64,000 bases of DNA from Rhodopirellula halodulae (GTDB lineage: Bacteria > Planctomycetota > Planctomycetia > Pirellulales > Pirellulaceae). Below the pieces are notes generated by a model that ran no database searches, had not been told where the DNA came from, and saw only the letters and a program-made list of their open reading frames with translations. Below are positions 18,403-27,350 of this stretch, piece by piece. The stretch covers positions 1,419,001 through 1,483,000 of the forward strand of contig NZ_JAJKFV010000029.1 in assembly GCF_020966775.1 (NCBI RefSeq), read 5' to 3'. Position 1 is the first letter of the stretch; every line of letters begins with the position of its first letter. The position numbers and the translations under genes are program-made.

Positions 18403-19809
18403 ATGATGTTGGCCGCGTCGCTGACGGAGATGCCCACCGCGTCCGCACCCGCTTGGGTCATGATTTTGTTCGCCGCGGTGATGATGGCGACTTATGTGGG
18501 GGTTGCAATTGAGCGATTTCACAAAACCGTTGCCGCGTTGTGTGGTGCCGCGGTTCTGGTGATCCTCAGTGTTGCGCTGGGCTTGTTTGAGTACCCGCGA
18601 GTCTACAACTTCCTCAAAGAAGACCTGAACATCTTCGGCGTTATCATCGGGACGGGAATTCTGGTGGATGTTGTCGGAAAGAGCGGCCTGTTTCACTTCA
18701 TCAGCATGTGGATCGTTCGATTGACGGGAGGCCAGGCGACGCGGTTGTTCATGACGTTGTGCGTGGTGACGTTTTTGTTCGTCAGCGTCCTGACGATTGT
18801 TCCCGCGATGCTGATCTTGAGTTCCCTGGTGTTGGTGATTTGTCGATCGCTGGGGTACAAGCCGATGCCGTTGTTGCTTTCCGTGGCCATCTGTGCCAAC
18901 AGCGGTGCGATTGCGACGTTTGCCAGTGGGTTGCCCAACATCATGATCGGGACGGCTGCCGGTATTCCCTACGTCGACTTTTTGCGAGTCTCGTTGCCGT
19001 TCGCGGTTGTCAGTCTGCTGGTTGCAATCGCCGGGCTGCGGTGGTTCTTTCGAAATGATTTGCCGTGGAAACAATCTGAGGAAGACAAGGTCGCCTTGAA
19101 GCAACAAATCGAAGGCTTTGACCCTTGGGCGTTGGTCGAAGATCGCGGCGTGCTTCTGCGAAGCTCCATCATTCTGCTAAGCACCGTGGTCGGATTTGCC
19201 TTGGCTCAGCCGTTGGGCGTGGGCATGGACTTTGTTGCGATGGTTGGTGCGACCGCGGCGTTGCTGTTCTCAGGCAAAGGCGTCGAAGATGCGATCGGCA
19301 AGGTGAACTGGACGGTGATCCTGTTTTTCATGGGGCTGTTTGTCATCATCGGCTGCGTGAAGCACACCGGTGCACTGAAGTGGGTGGCACAGCAAGTCGT
19401 GGTGGTGTCCGACAATCGAATTGAATTGTTGGTCCCACTGATGGGCAGCTTTTCGGCGGTCGCCAGTTCCATCGTGGACAATATTCCGGTGGCGGCTACG
19501 TTGATTCCGATTGTTCAGGACGTCTCGGGTGGTGATACAGGCGTGCCCGCCGAGCCGCTTTGGTGGACGTTGGTGATCTGTTGCAATCTGGGTGGCAACG
19601 GCACACCGATCGGATCGATTTCTTGCGTGATCGCGATTTACGCCTTGAAGAAAGAAGCCGGCATTCACGTCGGTTGGGGCACGTTCCTGAAGCTTGGCGG
19701 TTCGATCATGTTGTTCCAGGTTGCGGGTGCGATTGCCTATATCATGTGGATGCACCACCAGGGTTTCATCCCGGACATCGCGGCGGTTCCCAGTCTGCCC
19801 ACGCATTGA
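18403..19809 (+). CDS. Ion-transporter-superfamily permease (SLC13/ArsB/NhaD-like)
   Basis: About 468 residues with roughly 11-12 hydrophobic helices and an inverted-repeat layout. Signature loops are NSGAIATFASGLPNIMIGTAAG in the first half (the Asn-containing hairpin of the IT superfamily) and SSIVDNIPVAATLIPI plus NLGGNGTPIGS in the second, which resemble Na+/H+ antiporters of the NhaD/ArsB group. The ion is unknown; sodium/proton exchange or oxyanion export are possible. GGAG at 18392 precedes ATG 18403; the frame is open to ATG 18352. It lies 43 bp before a USP-like gene, a pairing seen for ion transporters regulated by USP domains. Confidence 0.75.
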   Translation: MMLAASLTEMPTASAPAWVMILFAAVMMATYVGVAIERFHKTVAALCGAAVLVILSVALGLFEYPRVYNFLKEDLNIFGVIIGTGILVDVVGKSGLFHFISMWIVRLTGGQATRLFMTLCVVTFLFVSVLTIVPAMLILSSLVLVICRSLGYKPMPLLLSVAICANSGAIATFASGLPNIMIGTAAGIPYVDFLRVSLPFAVVSLLVAIAGLRWFFRNDLPWKQSEEDKVALKQQIEGFDPWALVEDRGVLLRSSIILLSTVVGFALAQPLGVGMDFVAMVGATAALLFSGKGVEDAIGKVNWTVILFFMGLFVIIGCVKHTGALKWVAQQVVVVSDNRIELLVPLMGSFSAVASSIVDNIPVAATLIPIVQDVSGGDTGVPAEPLWWTLVICCNLGGNGTPIGSISCVIAIYALKKEAGIHVGWGTFLKLGGSIMLFQVAGAIAYIMWMHHQGFIPDIAAVPSLPTH

Positions 19810-19852
19810 ATCTTCTCCGGCAAACACTCTTCTCTCGTAAGTGACGATAACC

Positions 19853-20800
19853 ATGGATCAATCACCCGATTTGGATCGTGATGTCGACGATTCGATGCGT
19901 ATGTTCGAGCGTGCCAAGGTCGGATCGGCAACGCCGCTGACGCCGATTCGCCCCGCTCGGTTGATGTTGGTGTTGGATGGGTCCCCGCAAGACGCCACGT
20001 CCATCGCAATGGCGGCATATTTTCGCGAAACCTACAACACCGAAACGTTTGTGCTCGACGCAAGAGATTCGGCTGAGCCCAAAGACACGGGGACCGAAGA
20101 CGCTATCCAAGCGGCACGTCAGATGAGCGGTGCCAGGGCGATTGCTCGAGGTGAGGGCGAGGCGTTCGAGGCGATCTTGAACGCGCTGAAGACGCATGAC
20201 GTCAACTTGTTGATTGTGCCCTGCCCTTTCGGTCGATCGTTCGAGCGTGTTGGCACCGACAGCGTCGGGACGGTGATGGACGTTTTACTCTCGCGTTGTC
20301 CCGTTCCCATTTTGGTGACTCGTCGAGAGGACCAAGAATTCAGGCAGTGCAGCCAACGTATTCTGTTGATGGCGGGCAGCGAGTGCGATGTCGAAAGTCG
20401 TGCCGCGGCGTGGGCATTCGGTTTGGCGGCTCCGGATGCCGTGATTTCGCTGAATTTGGTCGTCGAAAAAGAGCACTTTGAAAACGTGCGAAGCATCCTT
20501 GAGTCTTTAAGACCTGAGGAGTCGTTTGATGTTCAGAAGCTCAGCGATGCGTTGGCTCAATCGCACGCTCAGTTGCATTCGGCGATGAACGCCACGGCGC
20601 GGGAGATGAAGTTAAGCTATTCGTTGGTGCCGCAGGCGGGCGAGGTGGCGCCTCCCAATCCGTTGTCTGATTCCACCCAGCAATTGTTGGTGCTTCCGTT
20701 GGAGGTCGACGATCGGTTCATCCAAGGCTTCGTCCACGACCGCCTGCGCCGCAGTCCGCACCCGCTGCTGATCGTTCCCGGGCATGTTTTGCCGGAGTAG
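19853..20800 (+). CDS. Tandem universal-stress-protein-like protein
   Basis: About 315 residues. Two USP-like alpha/beta halves: the first starts RLMLVLDGSPQDATSIAMAA and ends in DVLLSRCPVPILVTRR; the second begins RILLMAGSECDVESRAAAWA and ends in SPHPLLIVPGH. The ATP-binding GxxGxG(9)S/T loop is only partly kept (VGTDSVGTVMD in the first half), so nucleotide binding is doubtful. It follows the permease with a 43-bp gap and probably modulates it. ATG 19853 is preferred over GTG 19841. Confidence 0.68.
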   Translation: MDQSPDLDRDVDDSMRMFERAKVGSATPLTPIRPARLMLVLDGSPQDATSIAMAAYFRETYNTETFVLDARDSAEPKDTGTEDAIQAARQMSGARAIARGEGEAFEAILNALKTHDVNLLIVPCPFGRSFERVGTDSVGTVMDVLLSRCPVPILVTRREDQEFRQCSQRILLMAGSECDVESRAAAWAFGLAAPDAVISLNLVVEKEHFENVRSILESLRPEESFDVQKLSDALAQSHAQLHSAMNATAREMKLSYSLVPQAGEVAPPNPLSDSTQQLLVLPLEVDDRFIQGFVHDRLRRSPHPLLIVPGHVLPE

Positions 20801-20928
20801 GTTGCGAGTTTGCGGTGTTGGTTGAGACTCTTAAACAAGCGGCTCCTCGCTCAACTATCGTAACTCCCCTCGCTCCGTTTCGGAGAGAGACGCCACTGAA
20901 AAAGACGCGAAGACCGAGCTGCTCGCCC

Positions 20929-20973
20929 CCTCACCCCCGACCCCTCTCCCCCACGAAGCGTTGGGGAGAGGGG
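20929..20973. repeat. REP-like intergenic palindrome
   Basis: A C-rich leader ending CCCCTCTCCCC (20941-20951) pairs perfectly over 11 bp with GGGGAGAGGGG (20963-20973) around an 11-nt loop. The pyrimidine/purine strand bias and intergenic position are typical of dispersed REP-like elements. Only one copy is in this window. Confidence 0.5.
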
Positions 20974-21035
20974 AGCCTAGATCTAGCGTTGCTATCGGAG
21001 AGAAACTCTCTCGCTAAATGGAAGCTCCATTCACC

Positions 21036-21398
21036 TCAATCCCCCTGGATCCAGGTACGAGCATCTTCGATGTCAGTGTGGTCGAAGTACTTGACCGTGG
21101 CTTTGGTGAAGGGTTTGCAGAACGTCGCCATGCCGGCTTCCCATTTGCTTTCACCGACCAGAGCCAGCTTTTCCAGGTCGTGAAAATGCTTGACGGCAAA
21201 TTTGGTGTCGGCCCAGAGGGCACCTGCGTCCCATCCGTGAAAGTCTTGCAGCACGACCATCATGCGGACTTTGCCCCAGCGTTCGATTTGCGCGTCAACC
21301 ACGGGAACAAAATGCTCGTAGGCTTCGGCGGTGAGCTTTCCCGAAAGAATCAGCTCAATGATTTTGCCGTCAGCGACTTCGGTGATTTCGTAGGACAC
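21036..21398 (-). CDS. SpoIIAA-like (STAS-related) protein
   Basis: A 120-residue single-domain protein. The SpoIIAA-like fold is suggested by the N-terminal strand EITEVADGKIIELILSGKL, the middle strand VRMMVVLQDFHGWD and the C-terminal WEAGMATFCKPF...YFDHTDIEDARTW. In this group the C-terminal Phe-Asp-His and Trp positions are conserved. Proteins like this are common and uncharacterised; a lipid-related role has been suggested for the fold. The start is GTG at 21396-21398 with GGAG upstream. Confidence 0.75.
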   Translation of the reverse strand: MSYEITEVADGKIIELILSGKLTAEAYEHFVPVVDAQIERWGKVRMMVVLQDFHGWDAGALWADTKFAVKHFHDLEKLALVGESKWEAGMATFCKPFTKATVKYFDHTDIEDARTWIQGD

Positions 21399-21797
21399 GA
21401 TGTTTCTCCGCTAGTGAATGGAATTCTGGCGTTCCACTTCATTCTAGCGAAGGCCAGAGATGCACCAGGACATCGCACGTATCTTTGGCAACAGAGTAGA
21501 ACAGTTTTCCTCAACTGTTTGCGTGCCAGCTTCAGAATCGTCGAGCAGCATGGTACGAACGTCGAGATCTGTGAACGCTTGGGGCTGCTCGGGAGGTTGA
21601 GTTGCAAGGCGGAACAATGGAGGACAATTGTTCTGCTCTGGCCAACCCGAAATTGCTCCGCTTCTGAGCGAGCTTGGTGAGTGGTGTCGCGGTCGACGCA
21701 GCCGCGCACGAAAAAAGCCTGGAGCGAATGGTTCCGTTCCAGGCTTTCGAATCGAGCGTCGTTCATTTGCGTTCAGATGAGCCAAACGCGAGTTGAA
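21399..21797. other. Intergenic region between the SpoIIAA-like gene and fba
   Basis: About 400 bp. Short frames here show no family. It holds the fba terminator at 21711-21747 and must contain the promoter of the leftward SpoIIAA-like gene. Nothing else stands out. Confidence 0.5.
21711..21747 (-). terminator. Intrinsic terminator of the class II aldolase gene
   Basis: AAAGCCTGGA (21714-21723) pairs with TCCAGGCTTT (21738-21747), and the stem extends inward with a G-U pair and two G-C pairs. An A-run at 21711-21716 gives U's on the minus-strand transcript. It is 51 bp past the fba stop. Confidence 0.82.
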
Positions 21798-22820
21798 TCA
21801 GACTGCGGCGCCGAGGGTGGCTCGCAGTTTGGCTCCGTTGCCGGCTTGGCCGAAGGCGGTCATGCGAGCGACGCAGACGTCCTTCATCGCGGCGCGGGCT
21901 GGTTTCAGGTAAGCACGTGGGTCGAAGGCGGCTTTGTCTTCGGTTAAGACTTTGCGGATCGCACCGGTGATCGCCATGCGGCAGTCGGTGTCGACGTTGA
22001 TCTTGCGGACACCGCTCTTGATACCTCGCTGAATCTCTTCCACGGGTACGCCGTAGGTTTGTTTCATCTCACCGCCGTACTGGTTGATGATGTCTTGCAA
22101 TTCTTGTGGCACGCTGCTGCTGCCGTGCATGACCAAGTGCGTGTTGGGGATCTTGGCGTGGATGGCTTCGATGCGATCCATGGCCAAGACTTCACCGGTT
22201 GGCTTGCTGGTGAACTTGTAAGCACCGTGGCTGGTTCCGATGGCAACGGCCAACGCGTCGACGCCGGTTTCTTCCACGAAGCGGAGGGCTTCATCGGGGT
22301 CGGTCAACAATTGATCGTGAGTCAGGGTTCCGACCGCGCCATGGCCGTCTTCTTGTTCGCCACCACCATCTTCGAGCGATCCCAAGCACCCCAGTTCGCC
22401 TTCCACGCTGACGCCGCGAGCGTGCGCCATTTTGACGACTTCGGCGGTGACCTTCACGTTGTAGTCGTAGTCTGCAGGGGTTTGGCCGTCGGCCTCCAGC
22501 GAGCCGTCCATCATGACGCTGGTGAAGCCGTTTTCGATCGCCGACAAGCAAGTGTCAGGGCTGTTGCCGTGATCCTGGTGCATCACGATCGGAATTTGTG
22601 GGTACAGTTCTGTTGCGGCGACCATCAGGTGACGCAGGTAAGCGTCTTGGGTGTAGGCACGAGCACCACGCGAAGCTTGGATGATTACCGGGGAATCCGT
22701 TTCCTCAGCGGCTTCCATGATCGCCTGGATTTGTTCCATGTTGTTGACGTTGAACGCCGCGACGCCGTAATCGTTTTCGGCGGCGTGATCCAGGACAACG
22801 CGAAGGGGGACGAGTGGCAT
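21798..22820 (-). CDS. fba: Fructose-bisphosphate aldolase, class II (Zn-dependent)
   Basis: A 340-residue class IIB aldolase for glycolysis and gluconeogenesis. The zinc-site motif MHQDHGN near residues 80-86 and the second motif [13 protein letters not shown] near 140 are clear. Catalytic Asp83-type and the phosphate-binding GTSHGAYK and KINVDTDCR segments are present. The sequence resembles the Calvin-cycle type (CbbA-like) more than E. coli FbaA. It lies downstream of sodA on the same strand, but the sodA terminator lies between, so it is probably transcribed alone. Confidence 0.94.
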   Translation of the reverse strand: MPLVPLRVVLDHAAENDYGVAAFNVNNMEQIQAIMEAAEETDSPVIIQASRGARAYTQDAYLRHLMVAATELYPQIPIVMHQDHGNSPDTCLSAIENGFTSVMMDGSLEADGQTPADYDYNVKVTAEVVKMAHARGVSVEGELGCLGSLEDGGGEQEDGHGAVGTLTHDQLLTDPDEALRFVEETGVDALAVAIGTSHGAYKFTSKPTGEVLAMDRIEAIHAKIPNTHLVMHGSSSVPQELQDIINQYGGEMKQTYGVPVEEIQRGIKSGVRKINVDTDCRMAITGAIRKVLTEDKAAFDPRAYLKPARAAMKDVCVARMTAFGQAGNGAKLRATLGAAV

Positions 22821-22904
22821 GGCGTTCAGTTCCTAAGAAGGTCGTGTGTCTATGGTGGGAAAGAACGCAATTATCTCGGCGAATCCCCATTTCGCAAGGG
22901 CATG

Positions 22905-22939
22905 AAAAAACCGCTGGCTCGCATGCGAACCAACGGTTT
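22905..22939 (-). terminator. Intrinsic terminator of sodA
   Basis: A 15-bp stem, AAACCGCTGGCTCGC with GCGAACCAACGGTTT (22908-22922 and 22925-22939), contains two G-U type pairs and a tiny 2-nt loop. The A-run at 22905-22910 gives the U-tract on the minus strand. It lies 30 bp past the sodA stop. Confidence 0.85.
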
Positions 22940-22968
22940 CAAAGTCGATTGAGTTTGATCTGTTGCGG

Positions 22969-23592
22969 TTACTTGGCAGCCGCAAAACGCTCTGCAACGG
23001 CGTCCCAGTTCACAACGTTCCAGAACGCCGCGATGTAGTCAGGGCGACGGTTTTGGTAGTGCAGGTAGTAAGCGTGCTCCCACACGTCCAATCCGAGGAT
23101 CGGGGTGCCGCCGATTCCGGCAACCGCTTCGCCCATCAACGGGCTGTCTTGATTGGCGGTGCTGCCAACGTGCAGCTTGCCGTCGGCGACGTACAACCAA
23201 GCCCAACCGCTACCGAAGCGGGTGGCACCGGCTGCTGCGAATTGTTCTTTGAAAGCGTCGAACGATCCAAAGGCGGAGTCGATCGCCGCGGCCAATTCAC
23301 CGCTTGGTGCGCCGCCTTTTCCAGGACCCAAAACGGTCCAGAACAGCGAGTGGTTGGCGTGTCCGCCACCGTTGTTGCGGACCGCACCGCGTTTATCTTC
23401 GGGAACCGCCGAAAGGTCGGAGATGACCTCTTCGACCGACTTCGATGCCAAGTCCGTGCCAGCCAAAGCGTCGTTGGCTTTGGTCACGTAGGCGTTGTGG
23501 TGTTTTGAGTGGTGGATTTCCATCGTCCGCGCGTCGAAGTGCGGCTCGAGGGCGTCGTAAGCGTACGGCAAGTCGGGCAGTGTGAAAGCCAT
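22969..23592 (-). CDS. sodA: Superoxide dismutase, Mn type
   Basis: A 207-residue cytoplasmic enzyme that dismutates superoxide. Metal ligands: a His of the pair 27-28 in MEIHHSKHH, His81 in NHSLFW, Asp169 and His173 in DVWEHAYYL. Gly77-His78 next to the second ligand and Gln148 in NQDSP are the MnSOD pattern rather than FeSOD. ATG 23592 gives [15 protein letters not shown], the family start; the 69-residue upstream extension overlaps the regulator gene in another frame and is rejected. It is 82 bp downstream of an OmpR-type regulator on the same strand. Confidence 0.95.
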   Translation of the reverse strand: MAFTLPDLPYAYDALEPHFDARTMEIHHSKHHNAYVTKANDALAGTDLASKSVEEVISDLSAVPEDKRGAVRNNGGGHANHSLFWTVLGPGKGGAPSGELAAAIDSAFGSFDAFKEQFAAAGATRFGSGWAWLYVADGKLHVGSTANQDSPLMGEAVAGIGGTPILGLDVWEHAYYLHYQNRRPDYIAAFWNVVNWDAVAERFAAAK

Positions 23593-23674
23593 CGTGCTCG
23601 TGGGGGTTGGTGTTGCGGATGAAAGTTCGTCGTTGGCGATAGCGTAGCAAGCTGTCGAGGGACGGGCGAGCGGG

Positions 23675-24409
23675 TCAGCCGGTCGAGGTTTCGGGTTCCA
23701 GGACAAATCGATAGCCGGCGTCGCGAACGGTGAGCAAATGCACCGGTTCCGCCGGCGAAGGCTCGATCGCTTTGCGAAGTCGCGCGATGAATTGGTCAAC
23801 GGCGCGTGTTTGCAGATTGCCCGACATCTCCCACACTTGCGTTAGCAATTCCGAACGGTTGATCACGCGTTCGGGGTTCTCGACGAAGTACCGCAGCAAA
23901 CGCAATTCTTTGGGCGTCATCTTGATTGGCTCCCCGTCGACGCTGACTTGGTGCGTGCGGAAATCGGCTTCGACTCGGCCGAACGAGATCGCGTCAACTG
24001 ATTCGGGTTGCGGAGCTGGACGGGGACTGGAGGGACCAGGTGAAGATTGCAACAAGTTCTTTACGCGGCTGATCAGCTCTGACAAATCAAACGGTTTGCT
24101 CATGTACTGATTCGCACCAACGTCGAATCCGCGGGCGCGATCTTCGGACAGCGTGCGGGCGGAAAGCATCAGCACGGGAGTTGTCACGCCCGATTCACGC
24201 AGTTGCTCACAAACCGTGTAACCGCTCATCCCCGGCAGCATCAGATCCAAGATGATCAAATCGATGGTGCTGCCGGAATGCTCGATCAACTGAAGTGCGG
24301 ACGGACCATCCTCGACCAACGAGACTCGGTAACCTTCCGCCTCGAGGTTGTACTTGATCCCAACACCCAAGTGCCGTTCATCTTCAACAACTAAAATGTG
24401 GGCTCGCAT
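23675..24409 (-). CDS. OmpR/PhoB-family response regulator, orphan
   Basis: A 244-residue two-domain regulator. In the receiver (1-120) phospho-acceptor Asp55 lies in [10 protein letters not shown] and Lys105 in YMSKPF. The winged-helix effector domain (about 150-240) has [22 protein letters not shown] and [15 protein letters not shown], then a wing [10 protein letters not shown] Pro/Ser linker joins them. The start is ATG 24409 with GGAGG 6 bp upstream; the frame extends to 24469 but lacks support. No histidine kinase is adjacent. sodA follows 82 bp downstream on the same strand. Confidence 0.92.
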   Translation of the reverse strand: MRAHILVVEDERHLGVGIKYNLEAEGYRVSLVEDGPSALQLIEHSGSTIDLIILDLMLPGMSGYTVCEQLRESGVTTPVLMLSARTLSEDRARGFDVGANQYMSKPFDLSELISRVKNLLQSSPGPSSPRPAPQPESVDAISFGRVEADFRTHQVSVDGEPIKMTPKELRLLRYFVENPERVINRSELLTQVWEMSGNLQTRAVDQFIARLRKAIEPSPAEPVHLLTVRDAGYRFVLEPETSTG

Positions 24410-24860
24410 CGAATACCTCCGAAGCGGTGCGGGGATCGGATCCATTTCGACCGTGTCGATCGGGCGCAATCAAACGAACCGGGCCAAACGAACGGTGCCA
24501 ATCGACAGGGCAAAAAAACGAGCGGGTCAACTCAAACCGGGGCAACTCAAACACAGGGATGTAACAAACGGTCGCGCGGAAACGCGGAGTGTCGTGACGA
24601 CGAGTGACCGTGTGGACAAAAAGTGTTTGCCGATTGTCTTTCCGAGGCTGTCGTTGCGTGTTCCGCCGTTCTGTTGCAGCCCGGGGCACACAGAACGTCG
24701 ACTCAGGTCAGCTTCTATTTTTCCCAATCGGACAGGTCTTGGGAACCGGCGAAGCGAATGACGCCCCCGGCTGATTGTCGCTCGGATGACGCAGGGCTAC
24801 ACTACAACAGTCACCCCAAAGGCATCCCTCCCACTCGCATTTTGTATCGATAGATCGCCC
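24410..24860. other. Divergent intergenic region, regulator / gltA
   Basis: 451 bp between the leftward response-regulator gene and rightward gltA. The reading frames inside have no recognisable domain. Both promoters should lie here; I see no strong palindrome or riboswitch-like fold by eye. Confidence 0.5.
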
Positions 24861-26177
24861 ATGAGCTCCTCGTCCAGCCTGGAAATTCAACGAGCCGAAA
24901 CCGTCCGAATGCAAATCGGAGATCGAAATCTCGAACTGCCATTGGTGGAAGGAACCGAACAGGAACAAGCGATCGACATCAGTCGATTGCGTGCCGAGAC
25001 CGGCGTGATCACGCTCGACGAAGGCTTCGTCAACACCGGCAGCACTCGCAGTGCGATCACGTTCCTAGATGGTGAAAAGGGAATCCTTCGCTATCGCGGA
25101 TACCCGATCGAACAGCTAGCGAAGACATGTGACTTCGTCGAAGTTGCGTACTTGCTGATCTTTGGTGAATTGCCGACCGCGGACGAGATCAACACGTTCC
25201 GATCCGGCATTCGCGAACACACGATGATCCATGAGGACATGCGATCGTTCTACAACGGTTTTCCGCGTGACGCTCACCCAATGGCGATCCTCAGCAGCGT
25301 GGTTGGGGCGCTGTCCACGTTCTACCAAGACTCATTGGATCCCAACGATCCACGCCAAGTCGAGATCTCGCTTTATCGATTGATCGCAAAGCTGCCGACC
25401 ATTGCGGCGTACAGCTACAAAAAGTCGATGGGCCAACCGTTCATGTATCCCAAGAACGAGTTGGAATACTGCGAGAACTTCTTGTACATGATGTTTGCGA
25501 CGCCCGCGTCGGATTACTTGGTCGATCCCGACTTCGCGGAAGCATTGAATTTGTTGTTCATCGTGCATGCCGATCACGAGCAGAACTGCAGCACCTCCAC
25601 CGTTCGGATGGTCGGCAGCAGCAACGCGAACTTGTTCGCTTCGATCTCCGCCGGCATCGGAGCCCTTTGGGGGCCACTTCACGGTGGTGCCAACGAGGCT
25701 TGCGTGAACATGTTGGAACGCATCGCTGCCGATGGTGGTAACGTCCAGAAGTACGTCGATATGGCGAAGGATAAAACGAACGATTTCCGGATCATGGGCT
25801 TTGGACACCGCGTTTATAAAAACTCCGATCCGCGTGCCACGATCATCCGAGCCAGTTGCGACAAGTTGCTCGCCAAACTGAACCTGGACGATCCGTTGTT
25901 CGAGGTCGCTCAGAAGTTGGAAGAGGTCGCTCTGAAAGACGAGTACTTCATCGAACGCAAGTTGTATCCCAACGTCGATTTCTACTCGGGCGTGATTTAC
26001 CGAGCCCTTGGAATCCCCGTGCAGATGTTCACGGTGTTGTTCGCGATCGGGCGTTTGCCAGGCTGGATGGCTCACTGGCGTGAGATGCAATCCAACCCCG
26101 CATCGCGGATCAATCGTCCACGTCAGGTTTACACCGGAGCCACCGAACGCGACGTGGTGGCATTGGACCAACGTTGA
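24861..26177 (+). CDS. gltA: Citrate synthase
   Basis: A 438-residue type II citrate synthase. Catalytic residues His274 (WGPLHGGAN), His316 (GFGHRVYK) and Asp373 (NVDFYSG) are all present, with the substrate-binding Arg of SRINRPRQVYTG near the C-terminus. The N-terminal domain resembles hexameric, NADH-sensitive gram-negative enzymes. Start: ATG 24861 gives MSSSSSLEIQ; the frame runs back to 24786 but is not supported. A single gene with no other TCA gene in the window. Confidence 0.95.
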   Translation: MSSSSSLEIQRAETVRMQIGDRNLELPLVEGTEQEQAIDISRLRAETGVITLDEGFVNTGSTRSAITFLDGEKGILRYRGYPIEQLAKTCDFVEVAYLLIFGELPTADEINTFRSGIREHTMIHEDMRSFYNGFPRDAHPMAILSSVVGALSTFYQDSLDPNDPRQVEISLYRLIAKLPTIAAYSYKKSMGQPFMYPKNELEYCENFLYMMFATPASDYLVDPDFAEALNLLFIVHADHEQNCSTSTVRMVGSSNANLFASISAGIGALWGPLHGGANEACVNMLERIAADGGNVQKYVDMAKDKTNDFRIMGFGHRVYKNSDPRATIIRASCDKLLAKLNLDDPLFEVAQKLEEVALKDEYFIERKLYPNVDFYSGVIYRALGIPVQMFTVLFAIGRLPGWMAHWREMQSNPASRINRPRQVYTGATERDVVALDQR

Positions 26178-26317
26178 TTCACAGCGTCCGCTGAGCCAAC
26201 AACGTCGTGATCAGCAGCGACCGTCGGAGACGGTCCAGTGAGCCGCAAGCCATCGTCGCCATTCGCTTCACGACAGCCGCGTAAAATTGACATCCATCGC
26301 GGTGTGAAGATCGGTGG

Positions 26318-26650
26318 TCAGGCGAAGGCGATGTCGCGCGTGTAGAGATCCAGCATTTGCCCCTGCACTTTGACGGCACGAAGCAGCGTCCAGAGCTGGT
26401 CAGGTGTGAATTCCACCGGGCCATCGTTCAGCAGCGAATCCAGTTCGCGTGAGACTGCGGTGTGTTGATCCGTGGCTGCGTCAAATCGGAAACTGACGTT
26501 CTGCCAAACGGCGTGCAAAGCCTTGGGATCTTCCAACCGCGAAGGGTCTTCTTCTTGGTTGAGAATCATCAAACACAGGCGCGCGACGTCCGTGGGCGAC
26601 AGTTCAGGTCGCAGCTGGGAGATTTTCTCGGCGAGTTCGTGACACTTCAT
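26318..26650 (-). CDS. Conserved-looking small protein of unknown function
   Basis: 110 residues, mostly helical, acidic, with no signal peptide: MKCHELAEKISQ, then LSPTDVARLCLMILNQEEDP and DQLWTLLRAVKVQGQML. I recognise no family. Codon use is like its neighbours, so it is probably a real gene. It is followed on the opposite side by gltA (convergent). A 56-codon coiled-coil gene lies 123 bp upstream on the same strand. Confidence 0.55.
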   Translation of the reverse strand: MKCHELAEKISQLRPELSPTDVARLCLMILNQEEDPSRLEDPKALHAVWQNVSFRFDAATDQHTAVSRELDSLLNDGPVEFTPDQLWTLLRAVKVQGQMLDLYTRDIAFA

Positions 26651-26773
26651 AATGAAGCCTACGTCACCTGAACAAACGAACCGAAGTTTTTTTCCAGAAT
26701 TTGCGTGCGATCGAGCTCGTTATGGCCCCCACGCCGCAATCGGCCCGCAGTGGTCCGTTTGGAAACGAACGCT

Positions 26774-26944
26774 TCAGTCCAACGGTGTGGTATCGGGCTC
26801 GATCTTCAAACCTTCCAACACCTCGTTGAGTTTCGCTTCCAACTCGTCCAGTTGGGCGAGCACGTCGTCCTGGCGTCGTTCCAGTTCCTGCAGCAGATTG
26901 CCCGGGGCTTCTTCAGTCGATTCGGAGAGCGATACAGGCAACAT
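26774..26944 (-). CDS. 56-residue acidic coiled-coil protein
   Basis: A very short gene. Reading the minus strand from ATG 26944 to TGA at 26774-26776 gives 56 residues: MLPVSLSESTEEAPGNL, then LQELERRQDDVLAQLDEL, EAKLNEVLEGL and KIEPDTTPLD. The middle 30 residues follow a clean heptad pattern of Leu and Val, rich in Glu, Asp and Gln, as a short dimeric coiled coil would. No signal peptide or membrane helix. The start overlaps the stop of an open frame upstream (TGATG). It is below common size cut-offs and easily missed. Function unknown. Confidence 0.55.
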   Translation of the reverse strand: MLPVSLSESTEEAPGNLLQELERRQDDVLAQLDELEAKLNEVLEGLKIEPDTTPLD

Positions 26945-27350
26945 CAATCACGATCCATGTACGAACGAGCTTCTTGCGAACACTCGCGAGAATGGGGCAC
27001 GGCCTTCCGCGATCCTTCGCGTGCGTGCTGCTCCCGGCTGTTGGTGATCGATCGGCTGATGGTGGCCCGAATTTCTAGTGTCGCTCCGGTCGTGACGGTC
27101 GGTCCGGTGAAGCAAGCGGTGATGGTCCGACGAGGTGTTCCGGATTGGTAAACCTTGCCGCTTGCTGAGTTTTGTTTGAGTCGCTCGCCGCAATGTTGGA
27201 CGGGCGTGATCGGCGAATGTGTACGGGCGATTCGGAGACGACTTCGCCGCTTTTTTACGCTCTGGCGATGAATCGTTCGTTTTTGATATGCGTCAGAATG
27301 GCGCCGGCTTCGTTGGTTGGTGTGGCACAACGTTCTTTCGGATCAAACGC
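26945..27350. other. Stretch with no firm gene
   Basis: About 400 bp between the coiled-coil gene and the TPR lipoprotein. A minus-strand frame of 128 codons (27330-26944) ends in TGATG overlap with the coiled-coil gene but is Arg/Ser/Thr-rich with no protein-like pattern. The frame of the TPR gene also extends back to 27219. I assign neither. Confidence 0.35.

Noticed and set aside
23593-23799. 69-residue N-terminal extension of sodA
   Set aside because: It overlaps the response-regulator gene in another frame; the SOD family starts at MAFTLPDLP.
26944-27330. 128-codon minus-strand frame with TGATG overlap to the small coiled-coil gene
   Set aside because: Tempting because of the stop/start overlap, but Arg/Ser/Thr-rich composition with no secondary-structure pattern.
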